From NCBI RefSeq assembly GCF_014898055.3, contig NW_023604295.1, forward strand, positions 93,945,591 through 94,009,590: a DNA stretch of 64,000 nucleotides, written 5' to 3'. This stretch comes from Talpa occidentalis. Taxonomy: Eukaryota > Chordata > Mammalia > Eulipotyphla > Talpidae. Each line of letters begins with the position of its first letter. The first letter of the stretch is position 1. Below are positions 61,125 through 64,000 of this stretch, piece by piece. Both the position numbers and the translations under genes were made by a program. Below the pieces are notes generated by a model that was not told where the DNA came from, did not search any database, and was given only the letters and a program-made list of their open reading frames with translations.

Positions 61125-61605
61125 AGAATTGCTATATTCGTTTCCTATGGTTGCTGTAACAAATTACAATAAACTTGGAAGCATGACATAACAAAAACAA
61201 TTCTCTCATAGTTCTGAAAGCCAAGATCTGAAATGATTATTTTTGAAGTAAAATCTAGGTGTCAGCTGCTCTCCCTCCAGTTTCTAAGGGGAATCCCGTC
61301 TTTGCTGCTTCTAGCCTCTGGTGGCTGCCAGCACACCTTGGCTTGAGGTTGACCTTCAAGGTCAATGCTGCCAAGTCTCTCTCTGCCCCAATTTCTTACC
61401 TTCTTCTCCTCCGTGTACATGTTCAAATTTCTCTCTACCTCTTCTTATAAGGATACGTATAATTGCACTTGGGGTAAAAATGAATAATCTAGATAATCTC
61501 CCATCTCAATTGTATAAATTAATATCACCTACAGGGTTCCTGTTTCCACATAGGGGAAGATTTATAATTTCCAGGGATTAGGTCAGATATCTTGTGAACT
61601 CAGTG
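61125..61605 (-). mobile_element. MLT1-like MaLR LTR, antisense
   Basis: 'cctatggttgctgtaacaaa', 'tctcatagttctgaaagcca', 'ctcttcttataaggatacg' and 'ccagggattaggtcag' follow an old MaLR-type LTR in reverse. Confidence 0.5.
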
Positions 61606-62054
61606 TTCAGCCTGCCAAATTGTTGTCATTATCTGATAGTTTCATTTATAACATTTGGTGAACAAAGGATTTTAAAAAGGATACTTTTGAGTAGAAAAAG
61701 CAATTAGACTTGTCACATGGTTTAATATGGAGAAAGACTTTCATCTGAATGTTGCAAAGACATCATCAGTGTTGACAAAACAACTCTATTTGGCCATATT
61801 TTTCTATGGTTAGAAAGGAAAAGAGATAGCAGATGACTGGGAAAGCAAGGATTTCAAGCTAACTGTTAGCCAATTTTGTTTATATTAGTCAGAGTTACTT
61901 TTATTTGAGGTAGACAGGTGGCAAATCATACCACACTGGAAAGAAAGTATTGGAGCACTTTAAAATAAGGTGAATGTACTTCAATAGACAGAGTCTGATG
62001 ATGTGTTTTTTTTCTGAGAATATGAGATAGGAGTCTTCAATGCAATTCAACATT

Positions 62055-62335
62055 TCAATTAAACTCAGAAACATTTATTGAAAGACCGCTAGATGCCAGG
62101 CTCTGGAAATAGAAAGATAAATTATATCCCATACATGTCCTCCAAGAGCTCACAATTTAGCATGTGAGGGAGATGCAAAAACAAACAATTAAGGAAATGA
62201 AAATACAAGGTGATAAGTGCTGTGAGGATGATTGAAGTGCTGGAGATAAAGGTCCAAAGGAGGAAAAAGAGAACCTAGGAAAGTGTGTGATACTCAAGAG
62301 CATTCAATAAATATTTGAAGGAATGCGCCACTGTC
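62055..62335 (+). mobile_element. Ancient dispersed repeat fragment
   Basis: 'aaacatttattgaaagaccg', 'agatgccaggctctggaaat' and 'gtcctccaagagctcacaat' match the common old mammalian repeat with 'tgtgccaggcactg' and 'ggagcttacattcta'. Confidence 0.5.
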
Positions 62336-62339
62336 CTCA

Positions 62340-62925
62340 CCTCCCAAGCCCCTGTCCTGCCCTCCCCAAATTCAGGCTACCATCATCTCATGTCTACTTC
62401 ACCCTAACAGCCTCCAGAATGGTCCCTACTGCTACTCTCATCCAGCTAATTCCATTTTCCACACAAGAAATTCATGCTTTCTCCGCCTAAAACAGTCTAA
62501 TTCCTTCCCATTGCATTGGAACTAAGATTCCACCTACTACTGGCCAAGGTCTACAAGACTGCCCCTGCCAGCCTTTAGATACTTACTCTCACCTTTCTCC
62601 AGTCACATCAGTCTTCTTTTCCTAGAAAGTCTTGTCCCTGTCTCAGGATCTTTGAGATTGCAGTTTGCCCTGTACTATTCCCAGCTTCTTTGCATCCAGT
62701 CTCTGTCCAATAGTTCCCCTTATGAAAGACCTCATATGACCATATGTCTAACTTTTTTTTTTCATAGGAATATTAATTTCCTAAGTGAGCTGTATATGTT
62801 TATTTTCTTCTTTTTAAATTAAAATGTAATTCCCTTGGAGTAGGGACCTTAATCGATCTTATACAACATTTTATCCCTATTGCTTGTCACATGATATATG
62901 TAAACTATGGCATAATAAGAAAATT
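62340..62925 (+). mobile_element. L2 LINE 3' region, sense
   Basis: 'ccctactgctactctcatcc', 'tctacaagactgcccctgcc', 'gaaagacctcatatgac' and 'ccttggagtagggaccttaa' follow the L2 3' region in order. The remainder, 62930-64000, holds nothing I recognise. Confidence 0.6.
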
Positions 62926-64000
62926 CAAAATTCATACAGCCCAAAGTCAGGAGTTTGAGGAAAAGAATTTCCACAATATATAGAAACCCTAATGCTCTAG
63001 GCATTAGTGAGAGTATTACCCTAAGTCTTTAAGTGTCTTAAGGGTGAACCCTTAAGACAATGTCCAAATTGCACAGCTTTAAGTTTTTGGAAAGGATGAT
63101 TTTAGTGTTCTTTCAGGCTCTGGGGCTCATCATTGAGCTAGAATTGTGACACAGGAGAAAAATCAACTTTAAAAAACTGTAGTATTGCCTTAAAGTGAGA
63201 TTGGTCCAAGAAACAAAATTGTGTAATTTAAATCCGTTATTTGAAAATCTCTCTTCTTCCTTTCTTTCTCTGGAGCCTTTTTCTGTACTTCAACAATAAA
63301 AATATCTAAGTGCTGCAACTGGAGAAGCTGATTATAAAAACATTCTTGGCTGCTTGAAAATGCTCACTAGTCAGTATTTTTCATTTATCAGTCTCTATGC
63401 TGTATTTGGTCGGCAAGTCTCATCTCTTTCCCCTTAAAGTTATTGCCTGAACATCAAGTCTGTATATTTTGTATGCCGGTCATATTAAATTAGAGGTTAA
63501 ACTGAAAAAGCTCCTTTGTATAAAGGTCAAGCTCTCTTTAAAAAGCTTCTGGCATTCAAAGTTGAAGCTGTAAACAACAGAAGAGGTTGGTAAAGTTGAA
63601 CAAATGGATCTTAATTGGCCATTAGACTTGGGCTGATTTAAAAATGAATGCCCCCCTCTGCATCCTTGGTCCCAGCCCTACCCAAGGCAGCTCTCCTTAC
63701 TGGACACATTACAGATCAGCCTCCTCTAATCCCTTTCTCATTAAAAACTTCCTCTGGGTAGATAATATACCTCTTATAAAAATCTACCCCTGGCTCACAC
63801 CCCTTTCCCCTGATTCTACCCTTAATCAGACTTAATCAGTATTCATTTGCCTAAATCAGGAAACATTTAAAGCTGTTTTTCACTTAATCATTTTGACTAA
63901 AACTGCTGCTAGACCAATGGAGATTTTTGAAGCCTGTTAAAACCATTAGAGCATAAAATGATGAATTCTAATTATTATCTAAATAAGACAGAGGGGGAAA

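Larger units (their letters stand above)
13368..64000 (+). other. SLC9A9: SLC9A9 downstream intron (5' part, at least 50.6 kb)
   Basis: Begins with the strong donor gtaagt. No reading frame resembling the continuation expected from NHE9 (a hydrophobic helix followed by a FTDCLFFG-like segment) was seen up to the end of the window. SLC9A9 is known for introns of tens to hundreds of kilobases, so this fits. All later features on either strand lie inside this intron. Confidence 0.8.

Overview
The window is nuclear DNA of a placental mammal. It lies inside one very large protein-coding gene on the + strand. Two short exons, at 11707-11784 and 13291-13367, encode consecutive pieces of an endosomal Na+/H+ exchanger, which I recognise as NHE9 (SLC9A9). 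Everything else is intron: at least 11.7 kb of the upstream intron, a 1.5 kb intron between the exons, and at least 50.6 kb of the downstream intron. I did not find the next coding exon. There are no bacterial genes, operons, CRISPR arrays or intact viral genes. The open reading frames of 60-180 codons in the window are chance frames or lie inside repeats.

The intron is a record of transposon insertions. Eighteen copies of one tRNA-derived SINE are present (twelve on the - strand, six on the +). Its head carries A-box and B-box-like sequence, and its tail carries AATAAA repeats followed by a TCTTT terminator before the A-stretch. Most copies have clear target-site duplications, and several are nearly identical, so the family was active recently. 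The SINE is not primate Alu, rodent B1/B2, bovid BOV, carnivore SINEC, equid ERE, vespertilionid VES or camelid Vic as I remember them. The tail type suggests a laurasiatherian-like mammal (for example a bat or pangolin lineage), but I cannot fix the species.

There are nine solo LTRs of about 410-810 bases in four families, six of them packed between 48.6 and 59.7 kb. Five have perfect 4- or 5-base duplications and a sixth has a 4-base match. Two older MaLR (MLT1-like) LTRs, one young 5'-truncated L1 (41590-42251), several ancient L1M pieces, an L2 3' end, many MIR elements and hAT-type DNA transposon remnants fill much of the rest. An L1 at 19.2-20.6 kb shows a twin-priming inversion, and several SINEs and LTRs sit inside older MIR, MLT1 or other repeats.

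Layout: 0-11.7 kb upstream intron (L1M, MIR, an 814-base LTR, nested SINEs, microsatellites); 11.7-13.4 kb the two exons; 13.4-30 kb intron with SINEs, the inverted L1 and an LTR; 30-47 kb intron with SINEs, MLT1, MIR, a young L1 and an antisense LTR; 48.6-59.7 kb LTR-dense stretch; 59.7-64 kb ancient L1M, MaLR and L2 remains and unresolved sequence. I see no new biological system here. The points worth checking are the structural oddities of the insertions, the unusual splice acceptor of the second exon, and the lineage-specific SINE and LTR families.
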